A stretch of 36,847 nt of DNA from Gallionella sp. (GTDB lineage: Bacteria > Pseudomonadota > Gammaproteobacteria > Burkholderiales > Gallionellaceae): contig JABEVF010000153.1 in assembly GCA_013043965.1 (NCBI GenBank), positions 1 through 36,847 of the forward strand, given 5' to 3'. Below, piece after piece: positions 26,470 through 36,702 of the stretch; position 1 is the stretch's first letter, and each line of letters begins with the position of its first letter. A program made the position numbers and the translations under genes. The notes below the pieces were generated by a model. The model was not told the DNA's origin. It saw only the letters and a list, made by a program, of their open reading frames with translations, and ran no database searches.

Positions 26470-27993
26470 ATGACAACGATACGCCAACAAGATTTCATCG
26501 ACAGCGTCGCCGACGCGCTGCAATTCATTTCCTACTATCATCCGGCCGATTTTATCCAAGCGCTGGCGCACGCCTACGCCAAGGAAGAATCGCCCGCCGC
26601 CAAAGATGCGATGGCGCAGATACTGGCCAATTCGCGCATGTGCGCCGAGGGTCATCGGCCTATTTGTCAGGACACCGGTATCGTGGTGGCGTTTGTGCGC
26701 GTGGGGATGGAGGTGCGTTGGGATGCCACGCTGGATGTGCTGGAAATGGTCAATGCGGGCGTGCGCAAGGCTTACTTGCTGCCGGACAATGTGTTGCGCG
26801 CCTCCATCGTCGCCGACCCGGCGGGCAAGCGTAAGAACACCGGCGACAACACGCCCGCAGTGGTGCATGTGGAATTGGTGCAGGGCGACAAGGTCGATGT
26901 GCGCATCGCGGCCAAGGGCGGCGGCTCGGAAAACAAAGCGGTGATGGAGATGTTGAATCCCGGCGATGACATTGTCGAATGGGTATTGCAGCGCGTGCCG
27001 GAAATGGGCGCGGGTTGGTGTCCGCCGGGGATATTGGGCATAGGTATAGGCGGCACGGCGGAGAAGGCGGTGTTGTTGGCCAAAGAGTCTTTGATGCAGC
27101 CCATGGATATGCTGGAACTGAAGGCGCGCGGGCCGCAGAATCGCACCGAAGAATTGCGTATCGAGCTATATGACAAGGTGAACGCATTGGGCATAGGCGC
27201 GCAGGGTTTGGGCGGATTGACCACGGTGCTGGATGTGAAGATTTTGGATTACCCGACCCATGCCGCGTCCAAGCCTATCGCGATCATTCCCAATTGTGCC
27301 GCGACCCGGCACATCCATTTTGAACTGGATGGGTCGGGCGTGGCGCAATTCACGCCGCCCAAATTATCCGATTATCCCGATGTGTATTGGCATCCGGCGG
27401 AAGATGCGCGGCGCGTGAATCTGGATACGGTGACGCGCGAACAGATCGCGCTTTGGCAGCCGGGCGAGACCGTGCTGCTCTCCGGCAAACTGTTGACGGG
27501 CAGGGATGCGGCGCATAAACGCATCGCCGAAATGTTGGCCCGCGGCGAAAATTTGCCCGACGGCGTGGATTTTACGGGCCGCTTCATTTATTATGTCGGC
27601 CCGGTCGACCCCGTGCGCGATGAGGCTGTCGGTCCCGCGGGTCCGACCACCGCGACACGCATGGATAGATACACCGAAATGATGTTGGCGCAGACGGGTT
27701 TGATGGGCATGGTAGGCAAGGCGGAGCGCGGGTCAGACGCGATCCAGGCTATCAAAAATCACGGTGCGGTGTATCTGATCGCGATAGGCGGAGCGGCTTA
27801 TTTGGTCGCCAAAGCCATACGCGGCGCGAAAGTGTTGGCGTTCGCCGATCTGGGCATGGAAGCGATCTATGAGTTTGAAGTGGAAGATATGCCGGTGACG
27901 GTCGCGGTCGATACGCAAGGGCGTTCCGTGCATGACATCGGCCCGGCAGAATGGAAGCAGCGCATCGGGATCATCCCGATGAAACAGATTTAG
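26470..27993 (+). CDS. class I fumarate hydratase
   Basis: 507 aa; GHRPICQDTGIVVAFV; NAGVRKAY; GGGSENK; IPNCAATRHIHFELDGSG; GPTTATRMDRYTEMML. Confidence 0.95.
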   Translation: MTTIRQQDFIDSVADALQFISYYHPADFIQALAHAYAKEESPAAKDAMAQILANSRMCAEGHRPICQDTGIVVAFVRVGMEVRWDATLDVLEMVNAGVRKAYLLPDNVLRASIVADPAGKRKNTGDNTPAVVHVELVQGDKVDVRIAAKGGGSENKAVMEMLNPGDDIVEWVLQRVPEMGAGWCPPGILGIGIGGTAEKAVLLAKESLMQPMDMLELKARGPQNRTEELRIELYDKVNALGIGAQGLGGLTTVLDVKILDYPTHAASKPIAIIPNCAATRHIHFELDGSGVAQFTPPKLSDYPDVYWHPAEDARRVNLDTVTREQIALWQPGETVLLSGKLLTGRDAAHKRIAEMLARGENLPDGVDFTGRFIYYVGPVDPVRDEAVGPAGPTTATRMDRYTEMMLAQTGLMGMVGKAERGSDAIQAIKNHGAVYLIAIGGAAYLVAKAIRGAKVLAFADLGMEAIYEFEVEDMPVTVAVDTQGRSVHDIGPAEWKQRIGIIPMKQI

Positions 27994-28256
27994 CTGGGAA
28001 AAATTTACTAGCCGCAGAGAATAGTTTGCGAGAGTAATTAAGAGTTTTACCAACCGTAGCGAGCGACAGGGGTTTGGCGCGTAATGGTTGGTTTAAACAG
28101 TGTGTTAAAAACGTAGCGAGCGATGACAGAACAAGGCGCGCGGAAGGGAAAAATCGGAATGTGCTTCTGCTTGGCGCGTTGCGCCCCCGGATTTTGAGTT
28201 TTTGCGCAACGCCGTTATGCCGAGCGTAGTAGTTTTGAACATACTGTTGATGAATT

Positions 28257-28352
28257 GGCGGGTCTCCCCGCATTGCAAGGTAGTGAACCTGGTCAGGTCC
28301 GGAAGGAAGCAGCCACAGCTATTTATTGTAAGTGCCGGGGGTAAGGCTCGCC
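28257..28352 (+). ncRNA. ffs: 4.5S signal recognition particle RNA (bacterial small SRP RNA)
   Basis: Conserved domain IV GGTCAGGTCCGGAAGGAAGCAGCCA; flanking GGCGGGTC.../...GGCTCGCC pairing; upstream of dnaX as is common. Confidence 0.95.
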
Positions 28353-28413
28353 TCCTATTGAGTGGTGTGAGAGCAAAGGTTCATTCACATCGCTGTCACC
28401 TAAGCTGAGTCTA

Positions 28414-30060
28414 ATGTCCAACATGTCAGCCAGCACCGTACTAGCCCGCAAATGGCGCCCCAAGAACTTTGCCCAACTGGCAGGGCAGCAGCATGTCGTT
28501 CAGGCATTGACTAACGCACTCTCGCAGAATCGGCTGCATCACGCCTATCTGTTCACCGGCACACGTGGTGTCGGCAAAACCACCATCGCCCGCATCTTTG
28601 CCAAATCGCTGAATTGCTTGACGGGTATCACCGCCACGCCGTGTGGCGAGTGCAGCGCTTGCAAGGAGATCGACAGCGGGCGTTTCGTCGACCTCATCGA
28701 ATTGGACGCGGCTTCCAACACCCAGGTCGATAACATGCGCGAGCTGTTGGAAAGCGCGCTGTATGCGCCGACTAGTGCGCGTTTCAAGGTGTACATCATC
28801 GACGAAGTGCACATGCTGTCCAAGTCGGCTTTCAACGCGATGTTGAAAACCCTGGAAGAGCCGCCCGCGCATGTGAAGTTCATTCTCGCCACGACCGATC
28901 CGCAAAAGATTCCCGTGACTGTGTTGTCGCGTTGTTTGCAATTCAATCTCAAGCAGTTGCCGCCCGCGCTGATTGCCGGGCATTTGCAATATGTGCTGGA
29001 GCAAGAACAGATCGCTTTTGAAGTGGCGGCGATCAATCTGGTGGCACGCGCCGCGTCCGGCAGTATGCGCGATGCGTTGAGCCTGATGGATCAGGCCATC
29101 GCGTTCTCGGCGGGCAGTGTCGGGGAAGATGTGGTGCGCAATATGCTGGGCGCGATAGACCAGAGCTATCTGTTTGAACTGCTCGGTGCATTGCAACAAC
29201 AGAACGGCGCCCAGTTGCTCGCGCTGGCCGACAATATGGCGGGCCGCAGTCTCGCTTTTGATGTGGCTTTGCAGGAGCTGGCGAGCCTGCTGCACCGCAT
29301 CGCGCTGGCGCAAACTGTGCCGCAGGCGATAGCCGATGACGATCCGTACCGGGCTGCCGTGCTGGAATTGGCGCGACTTTTTGCGCCGGAAGACGTGCAG
29401 TTGTTCTACCAGATCGCGATACATGGGCGAGACGAGCTCGATCTGGCGCCGGATGAATATGCGGGCTTCACGATGACTTTGTTGCGCATGTCGGCGTTCG
29501 CGCCCGGCAAGGGGCAGGCGGGCAGGATTGAACGCGCCGAAAAGGCATCGCCCGAGGCGGCGGGTGTTTCCGGTGCGGCCCAGCGAGCCGCCACTTATGA
29601 TGTGCCGCCACCCAAACCTGTGTTGGCCGATCCCGCCATGATCAAAGCTGTCCAGCCCGCAATCGCGCAATCCGGGACTGCCGTGCCGGACTGGGCTACT
29701 TTACTGGAGCAGTTGAACGTCCAAGGGCTCGCCGGGCAGTTGGCCAAAAACTGCTTGCTGGAGAGTTTTGACAACAACACAATGACGCTGAGTTTGTCCC
29801 CTGAACATAAAGGCTTGCAGAACAACAAAGTCGCATTCGACCGGTTGCAAGCGATGTTGAGTGCTTATTTTGCCAAGCCGGTCAAGCTGCAAATCGTGCT
29901 CGGTCAATCCAGCGTGGCGACCCCCGCCGTGGTCGCGCAACAAGTCAAGCAGGATCGCCAGCAACAGGCGAACGAGGCGATCGCGGCAGATGGGTTTGTG
30001 CTTGCGGCACAGGCCGAATTCGAAGCCAGGGTGATACCGGAATCAATCAGACCGATATAG
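28414..30060 (+). CDS. dnaX: DNA polymerase III subunit gamma/tau
   Basis: ARKWRPKNFAQLAGQQHVVQALTNAL; GTRGVGKTTIARIFAKSLNC; CGECSACKEID; DEVHMLSKSAFNAMLKTLEEPP. Confidence 0.97.
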   Translation: MSNMSASTVLARKWRPKNFAQLAGQQHVVQALTNALSQNRLHHAYLFTGTRGVGKTTIARIFAKSLNCLTGITATPCGECSACKEIDSGRFVDLIELDAASNTQVDNMRELLESALYAPTSARFKVYIIDEVHMLSKSAFNAMLKTLEEPPAHVKFILATTDPQKIPVTVLSRCLQFNLKQLPPALIAGHLQYVLEQEQIAFEVAAINLVARAASGSMRDALSLMDQAIAFSAGSVGEDVVRNMLGAIDQSYLFELLGALQQQNGAQLLALADNMAGRSLAFDVALQELASLLHRIALAQTVPQAIADDDPYRAAVLELARLFAPEDVQLFYQIAIHGRDELDLAPDEYAGFTMTLLRMSAFAPGKGQAGRIERAEKASPEAAGVSGAAQRAATYDVPPPKPVLADPAMIKAVQPAIAQSGTAVPDWATLLEQLNVQGLAGQLAKNCLLESFDNNTMTLSLSPEHKGLQNNKVAFDRLQAMLSAYFAKPVKLQIVLGQSSVATPAVVAQQVKQDRQQQANEAIAADGFVLAAQAEFEARVIPESIRPI

Positions 30061-30080
30061 TTTTTTAGGAGAGCGAGAAA

Positions 30081-30401
30081 ATGATCAAAGGCGGATTGGG
30101 CGGCTTGATGAAACAGGCCCAGCAGATGCAGCAGAATATGGAGAAGGCGAAGGCCGAATTGGCGACTGTGGAAGTCGAAGGGCAGTCGGCGTCGGGGCTG
30201 GTCAAAGTGTTGATGACGTGCGCGCATGAAGTGCGCCGTGTTTCGCTGGACGACAGTGTGCTGGCGGACGACAAAGAAATGTTGGAAGACTTGCTGGTGT
30301 TGGCGATGAACGATGCGATGAAAAAAATCGCCGCGACCACCGAGCAGCGTATGAGCGGCTTTTCTGCGGGCTTGCCCGCCGGCATAAAGTTGCCATTCTG
30401 A
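30081..30401 (+). CDS. YbaB/EbfC family nucleoid-associated protein
   Basis: [27 protein letters not shown]; between dnaX and recR. Confidence 0.95.
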   Translation: MIKGGLGGLMKQAQQMQQNMEKAKAELATVEVEGQSASGLVKVLMTCAHEVRRVSLDDSVLADDKEMLEDLLVLAMNDAMKKIAATTEQRMSGFSAGLPAGIKLPF

Positions 30402-30406
30402 TCCCG

Positions 30407-31006
30407 ATGAAGCAAGGCTCACATCTGGAAGAATTGATCGCGGCATTGCGTTGCTTGCCCGGGGTGGGGCCGAAATCCGCGCAGCGTATGGCTTACCATC
30501 TGCTGCAACGAGATAGAGCCGGGGCATTGCATTTGGCAAAGTCTTTGGAGTTGGCGGCGAACCACATTCAGCATTGTGGTCAGTGCAATAATTTTTCCGA
30601 GCACGCGATCTGTGATCTATGCGCATCGGGCAAGCGTGACGAGAGCCTGTTGTGCGTGGTGGAGATGCCGGCGGACCTGTTGATGATGGAGCAGACCCAG
30701 TGCTATCGCGGCAAGTACTATGTGCTGATGGGGCGGCTCTCGCCGCTGGATGGCATAGGCGCGAAAGAGCTGCATCTGGAACGTCTGCAGAAACGTGTGC
30801 AAGAACATCCCTGCGAAGTCATTCTAGCGACAAATTTCACCGTCGAGGGTGACGCCACGGCGCATTACCTGGCCTCATTGTTACAAGCGCATGGAATTAA
30901 AGTGTCGCGTATCGCACGGGGTTTGCCCGTGGGCGGCGAATTGGAACAAGTGGATGCGGGAACCCTGGCGCAGGCCGTAATGGAAAGACGTGAGATGGCC
31001 ACATGA
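30407..31006 (+). CDS. recR: recombination protein RecR
   Basis: [21 protein letters not shown]4 zinc finger [16 protein letters not shown]; Toprim region. Confidence 0.96.
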   Translation: MKQGSHLEELIAALRCLPGVGPKSAQRMAYHLLQRDRAGALHLAKSLELAANHIQHCGQCNNFSEHAICDLCASGKRDESLLCVVEMPADLLMMEQTQCYRGKYYVLMGRLSPLDGIGAKELHLERLQKRVQEHPCEVILATNFTVEGDATAHYLASLLQAHGIKVSRIARGLPVGGELEQVDAGTLAQAVMERREMAT

Positions 31007-31959
31007 CAAAAAAAACAGAGCAAGTCGCACCGGCCGAATACGCCGAGCAGGGCGAAAAGCTACAAAAGGTTCTGGCCCAAGCCGGCTTTGGTTCGCGCCG
31101 CATGATGGAAGAATGGATATCGGCCGGACGTGTCAGCGTGAACGGTGAGCCGGCCACATTGGGCATGCGGGTCGTCGCAGGTGACCTGGTTAAAGCCGAT
31201 AGGCGCACCATACGCGTGGGTGAGCGAGACCAGGATGTGCGTATCCTGCTTTATCATAAACAGGAAGGTGAGATCGTCAGTCGCGATGATCCGGAGAACC
31301 GCACCACGGTGTTCGACAAGTTGCCCAAGCTGCGCGGGCAAAAATGGACGGCCATAGGACGTCTGGATTTCAATACCAGCGGCTTGTTGATCTTCACTAC
31401 TTCCGGCGAACTGGCGAACCGCTTGATGCATCCGCGTTTCGAAGTCGAGCGCGAATATGCGGTGCGCGTGCAAGGCACGATGTCCGAAGCCCAGATGGAG
31501 CAAATGCTGGGAATAGGCATCGACCTTGAGGATGGGAGGGTCGTTTTTGACAAGCTGCTGGACGAGGGCGGCGAAGGTTTTAACCATTGGTATCGCGTGA
31601 TGCTCAAAGAAGGGCGCAACCGTATCGTGCGCCGCACGTTTGAAGCTTTGGGCTTGACCGTCAGCCGCTTGATCCGTGTGCGCTTCGGGCTGATCAACCT
31701 GCCCCCGCGCCTGAAACGCGGCATGACCGCCGAGCTGGGCGAAGGTGAAGTGGCGCAAGTATTGGAATGGGTCGGGCTGACTGGAGAACAGGATGTGATG
31801 CAGAGTGACATGCCGGCAGGGGATGGTCCTGCTCCCTCGGCTGCAATAGAGAAATCGGCGCGGAAGGCTGACGCGACGCCCCGTTCTCGTGCGGGGAAAA
31901 ACACCCTGAGACACGGGCAAACAACACGGCCGAAAAGTAAAACTGGTGTTAAACGTTGA
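31003..31959 (+). CDS. rluB: 23S rRNA pseudouridine synthase B
   Basis: S4 domain [60 protein letters not shown]; overlaps the recR stop. Confidence 0.93.
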   Translation: MTKKTEQVAPAEYAEQGEKLQKVLAQAGFGSRRMMEEWISAGRVSVNGEPATLGMRVVAGDLVKADRRTIRVGERDQDVRILLYHKQEGEIVSRDDPENRTTVFDKLPKLRGQKWTAIGRLDFNTSGLLIFTTSGELANRLMHPRFEVEREYAVRVQGTMSEAQMEQMLGIGIDLEDGRVVFDKLLDEGGEGFNHWYRVMLKEGRNRIVRRTFEALGLTVSRLIRVRFGLINLPPRLKRGMTAELGEGEVAQVLEWVGLTGEQDVMQSDMPAGDGPAPSAAIEKSARKADATPRSRAGKNTLRHGQTTRPKSKTGVKR

Positions 31960-32050
31960 CTGCCACTAAAATCCGAGCGATAGATTGAAATGTCATTGCA
32001 GGCTGTAACCTTGGGGTAAATTACAGTCCTCCGGATTCTGGAAACTTAGA

Positions 32051-33385
32051 ATGGAACAACCTAGCAATAAAACCATCATGTGCGGTGTGTTTTTCTTGGA
32101 TATCGTGGGATATTCCAAGCGTTCCGTGGCCGGGCAGATTTCACTGAAGGAGCGATTTAACAGCTATCTTTCAGCCGCCATCAGGGATGTGCCGTTGTCA
32201 GATCGTATTATTTTGGATACCGGGGATGGCGCGGCGATCAATTTTATGGGGGACATCGAAGATGCCCTGAAAGCCGCGCTGAGCATGCGTTCTAGCATGC
32301 TGCTTGAAGATCCCAATATACAGCCCTCGCTGCTGGTGCGCATGGGGATCAATCTCGGCCCGGTTCGTTTGATACGCGATATTAACGGGCAACCGAATAT
32401 CGTGGGCGACGGTATCAATGTGGCCCAGCGCATCATGGGGTTCGCCGATGCCAGCCAGATATTGGTGTCGCGTTCTTATTTTGATGCGGTGTCGCGTTTA
32501 TCCCCCCAGTATGCGGGGATGTTTCACTATCGCGGGTCTCGCACCGACAAGCATGTGCGCGAGCACGAGGTCTATGCGATCGGGTATCCCGGTGATAAGA
32601 CGACCAAGCCGTTTGCGGTGCAGGACGGGGTGGACAAGCGGCCCAATAAATTTGCGAAGATAGCGGCTCCTATGGTTGCGGCATCGAGTCTTGCGCTAAA
32701 AAAAATGGATGCATGGCTTGAGATATCTCTTAATCACTACCATCACATCGAGCCTAAAAAACGCCCTCTGTATGTCGCCGCAATTGGCGCGCCATTGGTA
32801 TTGTTGATGGCTTTCGGATTGAAATCGGCATTGCGTGGCGATGGTGTGCCAGTCGGTGCAAAACCTGCTGTTGCACGAATGCCCAGAGCGATGCAGGAGG
32901 CGAATGGCATCGCTGTATCGGCCGTTAGTGGAGTGGCTGTAACGGTTGACGCAAAAACGGGTGCGGTCATTCCGCCGAAAAAGCCAAAAGCAGTTAAGGA
33001 TGGGAAATTGCCTTCAGCCACGCCTGTCAAGCCCGGTTCGGTCAAGTCCAACGCTCCCGACGTATTGAAAAAACCTGCGAAACTGACCGAGAAAGAAAAA
33101 GAGGAGGATGCGATCAGTCATGCCGTGCGTAAGGTGTTTGGTTTTGCCAAAGGAGGGGATGTCAACAATAACGCGAAGATTTCCTTGAGTTGTTTGCCGG
33201 GTACGCTGCTGTTTGTAGATGGCACACAAAAAGGTAGAGTGACCTCCGGGGATGCGGTAGCGGAAGTGGCTCCGGGGCGGCATGTGGTGATTGCGATACT
33301 GCCGAGCCAGAAATTGTTCTCGCAGCCTGTGGATGTTCCCGCCGGAAAAATGGTCAGAATCAGGCCGTCTGTGTGTAATCGATAA
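32051..33385 (+). CDS. class III adenylate/guanylate cyclase-domain protein with central TM and C-terminal PEGA-like domain
   Basis: FFLDIVGYSKRS...ILDTGDGAAINFMGD...NIVGDGINVAQRIMGFADASQILVS; TM LYVAAIGAPLVLLMAFGL; C-term LPGTLLFVDGTQKGRV...VAPGRHVVIA. Confidence 0.8.
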   Translation: MEQPSNKTIMCGVFFLDIVGYSKRSVAGQISLKERFNSYLSAAIRDVPLSDRIILDTGDGAAINFMGDIEDALKAALSMRSSMLLEDPNIQPSLLVRMGINLGPVRLIRDINGQPNIVGDGINVAQRIMGFADASQILVSRSYFDAVSRLSPQYAGMFHYRGSRTDKHVREHEVYAIGYPGDKTTKPFAVQDGVDKRPNKFAKIAAPMVAASSLALKKMDAWLEISLNHYHHIEPKKRPLYVAAIGAPLVLLMAFGLKSALRGDGVPVGAKPAVARMPRAMQEANGIAVSAVSGVAVTVDAKTGAVIPPKKPKAVKDGKLPSATPVKPGSVKSNAPDVLKKPAKLTEKEKEEDAISHAVRKVFGFAKGGDVNNNAKISLSCLPGTLLFVDGTQKGRVTSGDAVAEVAPGRHVVIAILPSQKLFSQPVDVPAGKMVRIRPSVCNR

Positions 33386-33435
33386 TTGTTGCGCGTACGG
33401 GTTCATGATAAATTGAAATCAATTAGGTGGGCGAA

Positions 33436-34674
33436 ATGATTAGCAAGTTGGGACGATACGAGGTGATTCGCGAGCTTGGGCAAGGTGCGATGGGCATTGT
33501 CTATCAAGCCAAAGATCCTTTGATTGATCGTGTCGTCGCGATTAAGACCATCAATCTTGGTTTGGCATTGGATGGCAAGGACGAGTACGAGGGGCGTTTT
33601 TATCAAGAAGCGAAGGCGGCCGGGAGACTCAATCATCCGAATATAGTCACGATTTACGATGTGGGCAAGAGTGGTGATATCGCCTACATCGCGATGGAGT
33701 TCTTGCAAGGCCGGGAATTGCGCGACATTATGAACGACGGCGGTCTGCTGCCCCTTGATCATGTCTTGGATATCGCCGCCCAAGTGGCATTGGGTTTGGC
33801 ATACGCTCATGAGTACGACATCATTCACCGCGATGTCAAGCCATCGAACATCATGGTGATACGCGACGGCCATGTGAAAATCACCGACTTTGGCATTGCG
33901 CATATGGCCTCCTCGGCTGTGCGCACACAAACAGGTATGGTGTTGGGTTCGCCAAAATACATGTCGCCCGAGCAAGTGATGGGCAAGGAGATCGATCAGC
34001 GTTCCGATATATTCTCGTTGGGTGTGATGCTGTATGAGATGCTTACCGGACAAGCTCCGTTCAACGGCGACAACGTCAACGCGATAATGTATCAGACGCT
34101 GAATGCCGTGCCTGCACCCCCCCATACCGTGAATCCGCTAGTCCCCGAGATGCTAAATTTCATCGTTGCCAAGGCGTTGGCGAAAGGTGTCGATGATCGC
34201 TATCAAAATGCCAAGGATCTTGCCGCCGATTTGCGCGCATGCCGCGATACGCTCCCAATCTCCAACCAGCAGCTTAACGTAGCGCCGGTCGCAATTACGG
34301 GCGACTGCAAACTGCTGGATGCAATCCCGATCATGAATCGCATAGACCGCACAGGAGATGGGGTGGAATCAACCACTCAGGGATTGTCGCTGACATTTGA
34401 TTCTGCCGCAGCTACTATGCGTTTGGCTGCAATGACCGCGACGAATGAGGACGTGGACAACCTTTGTAAAACCCTAAAGATGCCTAAAGCCAGTGCGGCG
34501 GAGATCAATCAGCTGGCTAACAAGCTCAGTGCCTTGTCGGCTAAACCTGCGAACTTGCGCCCCATCTCCTATGTCAACCAGTCAGATAGGGCACCAGAAC
34601 GAAGCAGTAACCGGATGCTGATTGTCGTTGTCGCATTAGTGCTGTTGGGCATCATTGCCGTTTTCATTTTCTAA
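33436..34674 (+). CDS. tail-anchored serine/threonine protein kinase (PknB-like)
   Basis: GQGAMGIVYQAKD, VVAIK, IIHRDVKPSNIM, ITDFGIAH, SPKYMSPEQ; C-terminal TM MLIVVVALVLLGIIAVFIF at the extreme end. An alternative GTG start lies at 33427. Confidence 0.9.
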   Translation: MISKLGRYEVIRELGQGAMGIVYQAKDPLIDRVVAIKTINLGLALDGKDEYEGRFYQEAKAAGRLNHPNIVTIYDVGKSGDIAYIAMEFLQGRELRDIMNDGGLLPLDHVLDIAAQVALGLAYAHEYDIIHRDVKPSNIMVIRDGHVKITDFGIAHMASSAVRTQTGMVLGSPKYMSPEQVMGKEIDQRSDIFSLGVMLYEMLTGQAPFNGDNVNAIMYQTLNAVPAPPHTVNPLVPEMLNFIVAKALAKGVDDRYQNAKDLAADLRACRDTLPISNQQLNVAPVAITGDCKLLDAIPIMNRIDRTGDGVESTTQGLSLTFDSAAATMRLAAMTATNEDVDNLCKTLKMPKASAAEINQLANKLSALSAKPANLRPISYVNQSDRAPERSSNRMLIVVVALVLLGIIAVFIF

Positions 34675-34694
34675 GAGCCATCGCGGCTGGAACG

Positions 34695-35111
34695 ATGCCG
34701 ACCCGCTATCATCCCAGGCCATCGTACTGTTTAACAGCGGGATTGTGTGTGTCGCACATTGTTGCGCTGTGCGTGGTCTGGCTGACGGATATAAGCTCGC
34801 CGGTGAAATGGCTGCTGTTGGTCATGATGCTGTCCAGCCTTGGTGTTTATCTTGTGCCTGTCATCAATTCTTTTCGCAACCCAAGCGGGCGCAGTTTTTC
34901 GCTGGAGAAGAACAATATCGCTGTTTTTGACGGAGATGATGTCAACTGGAATGGTGTCGTGCTGCCGAAAACCGTGGTTACGCCGTATTTCGTCTTGCTC
35001 TGTGTCAAAGCGCAAAACCAGGGTACGACGCGTTACCAGCTCATTTGTTCTGATGCATTGTGTGAAAGCGAGTTCCGACAATTGCGCATGATGTTAAAGC
35101 TTTCTCAGTGA
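34695..35111 (+). CDS. YgfX-like small membrane protein
   Basis: 138 aa with two N-terminal TM helices (AGLCVSHIVALCVVWL; WLLLVMMLSSLGVYLV) and a soluble tail; adjacent to nadB as in YgfX loci. Confidence 0.6.
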   Translation: MPTRYHPRPSYCLTAGLCVSHIVALCVVWLTDISSPVKWLLLVMMLSSLGVYLVPVINSFRNPSGRSFSLEKNNIAVFDGDDVNWNGVVLPKTVVTPYFVLLCVKAQNQGTTRYQLICSDALCESEFRQLRMMLKLSQ

Positions 35112-35113
35112 TT

Positions 35114-35141
35114 GGTATCGGGTATCAGGTATCAGGTATCA
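35114..35141. repeat. 7-bp tandem repeat, 4 copies (GGTATC[G/A])
   Basis: GGTATCG GGTATCA GGTATCA GGTATCA; spans the nadB stop codon. Confidence 0.9.
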
Positions 35142-36702
35142 GGATGGTCGGGCTGGACTGGGCTAGTGTCTCAGGATGGTCCTTGCTGTAATGCAGTCCG
35201 CGACTTTCTTTGCGGGTGAGCGCGCTGCGCACTATCAGTTCCGCGTTGCTGACCAGGTTGCGCAGCTCCAGCAGATCCGAGCTGATGTGGAAGTTTGCAT
35301 AGTATTCTTGGATCTCATCTTGCAATAACTGGATGCGATGTTGCGCCCGCTCCAGGCGTTTATCAGTGCGTACGATACCCACATAATCCCACATGAAATG
35401 CCGCAGCTCCGCCCAGTTGTGTGCGATGACTATCTGCTCGTCCGCGTCAGTGACACGACTCTCATCCCAGGCTGGCAGAACGCGCATTTTCTGAGGCGGC
35501 TTGCCGAGAATGTCTTGTGCTGCTGCATCCGCGAACACCAAGCATTCAAGCAGTGAGTTGCTGGCGAGGCGATTGGCTCCGTGCAAGCCGCTGTAGGCGG
35601 TTTCGCCAACCGCGTATAAGTTTTCAATATCCGTTCGCGCCCTCAAGTCTGCCATCACCCCGCCGCAGGTGTAATGTGCGGCGGGCACGACGGGGATTGG
35701 CTCCTTGCTGATGTTGATGCCCAGCGATAGGCAGCGCGCGTAGATAGTCGGGAAATGCTCTTGTAGAAACTCCACCGATTGATGCGAGATATCCAGATAG
35801 ACGCAATCCAAGCCGCGCTTTTTCATCTCGAAGTCGATTGCGCGCGCGACCACATCGCGTGGCGCAAGCTCTGCACGTGGATCGTGACTAGGCATGAAGC
35901 GCGTGCCGTCGGGCAACTTGAGTATCCCGCCTTCTCCGCGCACCGCCTCGCTGATCAAAAAGGATTTGGCGTGCGGGTGGTATAAACAGGTGGGGTGAAA
36001 TTGGATGAATTCCATGTTGGCCACGCGGCAGCCCGCCCGCCAGGCCATGGCGATACCGTCGCCAGTCGCAGTATCCGGATTGGTCGTGTACATATAGACC
36101 TTGCCGGCTCCGCCAGTGGCCAAGATGGTGTTTTGCGCCGCGATGGTGATGACCTCGTCGCTCAGGCCGTTGAGGGCATAGACACCGTGGCAGCGATTGT
36201 CATTCAGCCCAAGTTTCTTCCCTGTGATCAAATCGACGGAAATATACTTTTCCAGTACGGTGATATTCGCATGCTGGAGCACGCGTCGGGCAAGGGTCTC
36301 CTGCACCGCCTGCCCGGTATGATCCGCTGCATGAACAATACGGCGTTCGCTATGCCCGCCTTCCCGAGTCAAGTGATACCCGGAGTTGGTTGTAGTGTCT
36401 TTGGTGAAAGGCACGCCTTGCTTGATGAGCCAGTCGATCGAGGTCTTGCCATGTTCAACGACATATCGAGTGGCCGTTTCATCGCACAAACCCGCGCCGG
36501 CTATCACGGTGTCTCGCATGTGCGTTGCGATGGAATCCTGGTTTGACAACACAGCCGCGATGCCGCCTTGGGCCCAGCTACTGGCTCCATCGAGCAAGGA
36601 TTTTTTGGTGATTATCCCGATCTTCTGATGTTCGGCGAGCTTAAGGGCCAATGTCAGTCCCGCCAGACCGCTGCCAATGATGAGAGTGTCAAATTCTAGC
36701 AA
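35125..36702 (-). CDS. nadB: L-aspartate oxidase
   Basis: [47 protein letters not shown]-like [48 protein letters not shown]. Confidence 0.96.
   Translation of the reverse strand: MLEFDTLIIGSGLAGLTLALKLAEHQKIGIITKKSLLDGASSWAQGGIAAVLSNQDSIATHMRDTVIAGAGLCDETATRYVVEHGKTSIDWLIKQGVPFTKDTTTNSGYHLTREGGHSERRIVHAADHTGQAVQETLARRVLQHANITVLEKYISVDLITGKKLGLNDNRCHGVYALNGLSDEVITIAAQNTILATGGAGKVYMYTTNPDTATGDGIAMAWRAGCRVANMEFIQFHPTCLYHPHAKSFLISEAVRGEGGILKLPDGTRFMPSHDPRAELAPRDVVARAIDFEMKKRGLDCVYLDISHQSVEFLQEHFPTIYARCLSLGINISKEPIPVVPAAHYTCGGVMADLRARTDIENLYAVGETAYSGLHGANRLASNSLLECLVFADAAAQDILGKPPQKMRVLPAWDESRVTDADEQIVIAHNWAELRHFMWDYVGIVRTDKRLERAQHRIQLLQDEIQEYYANFHISSDLLELRNLVSNAELIVRSALTRKESRGLHYSKDHPETLAQSSPTILIPDT

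Noticed and set aside
28414-30060. Programmed frameshift site in dnaX
   Set aside because: No A6G-type slippery heptamer was seen at the expected position, so a frameshift-generated gamma is not supported.
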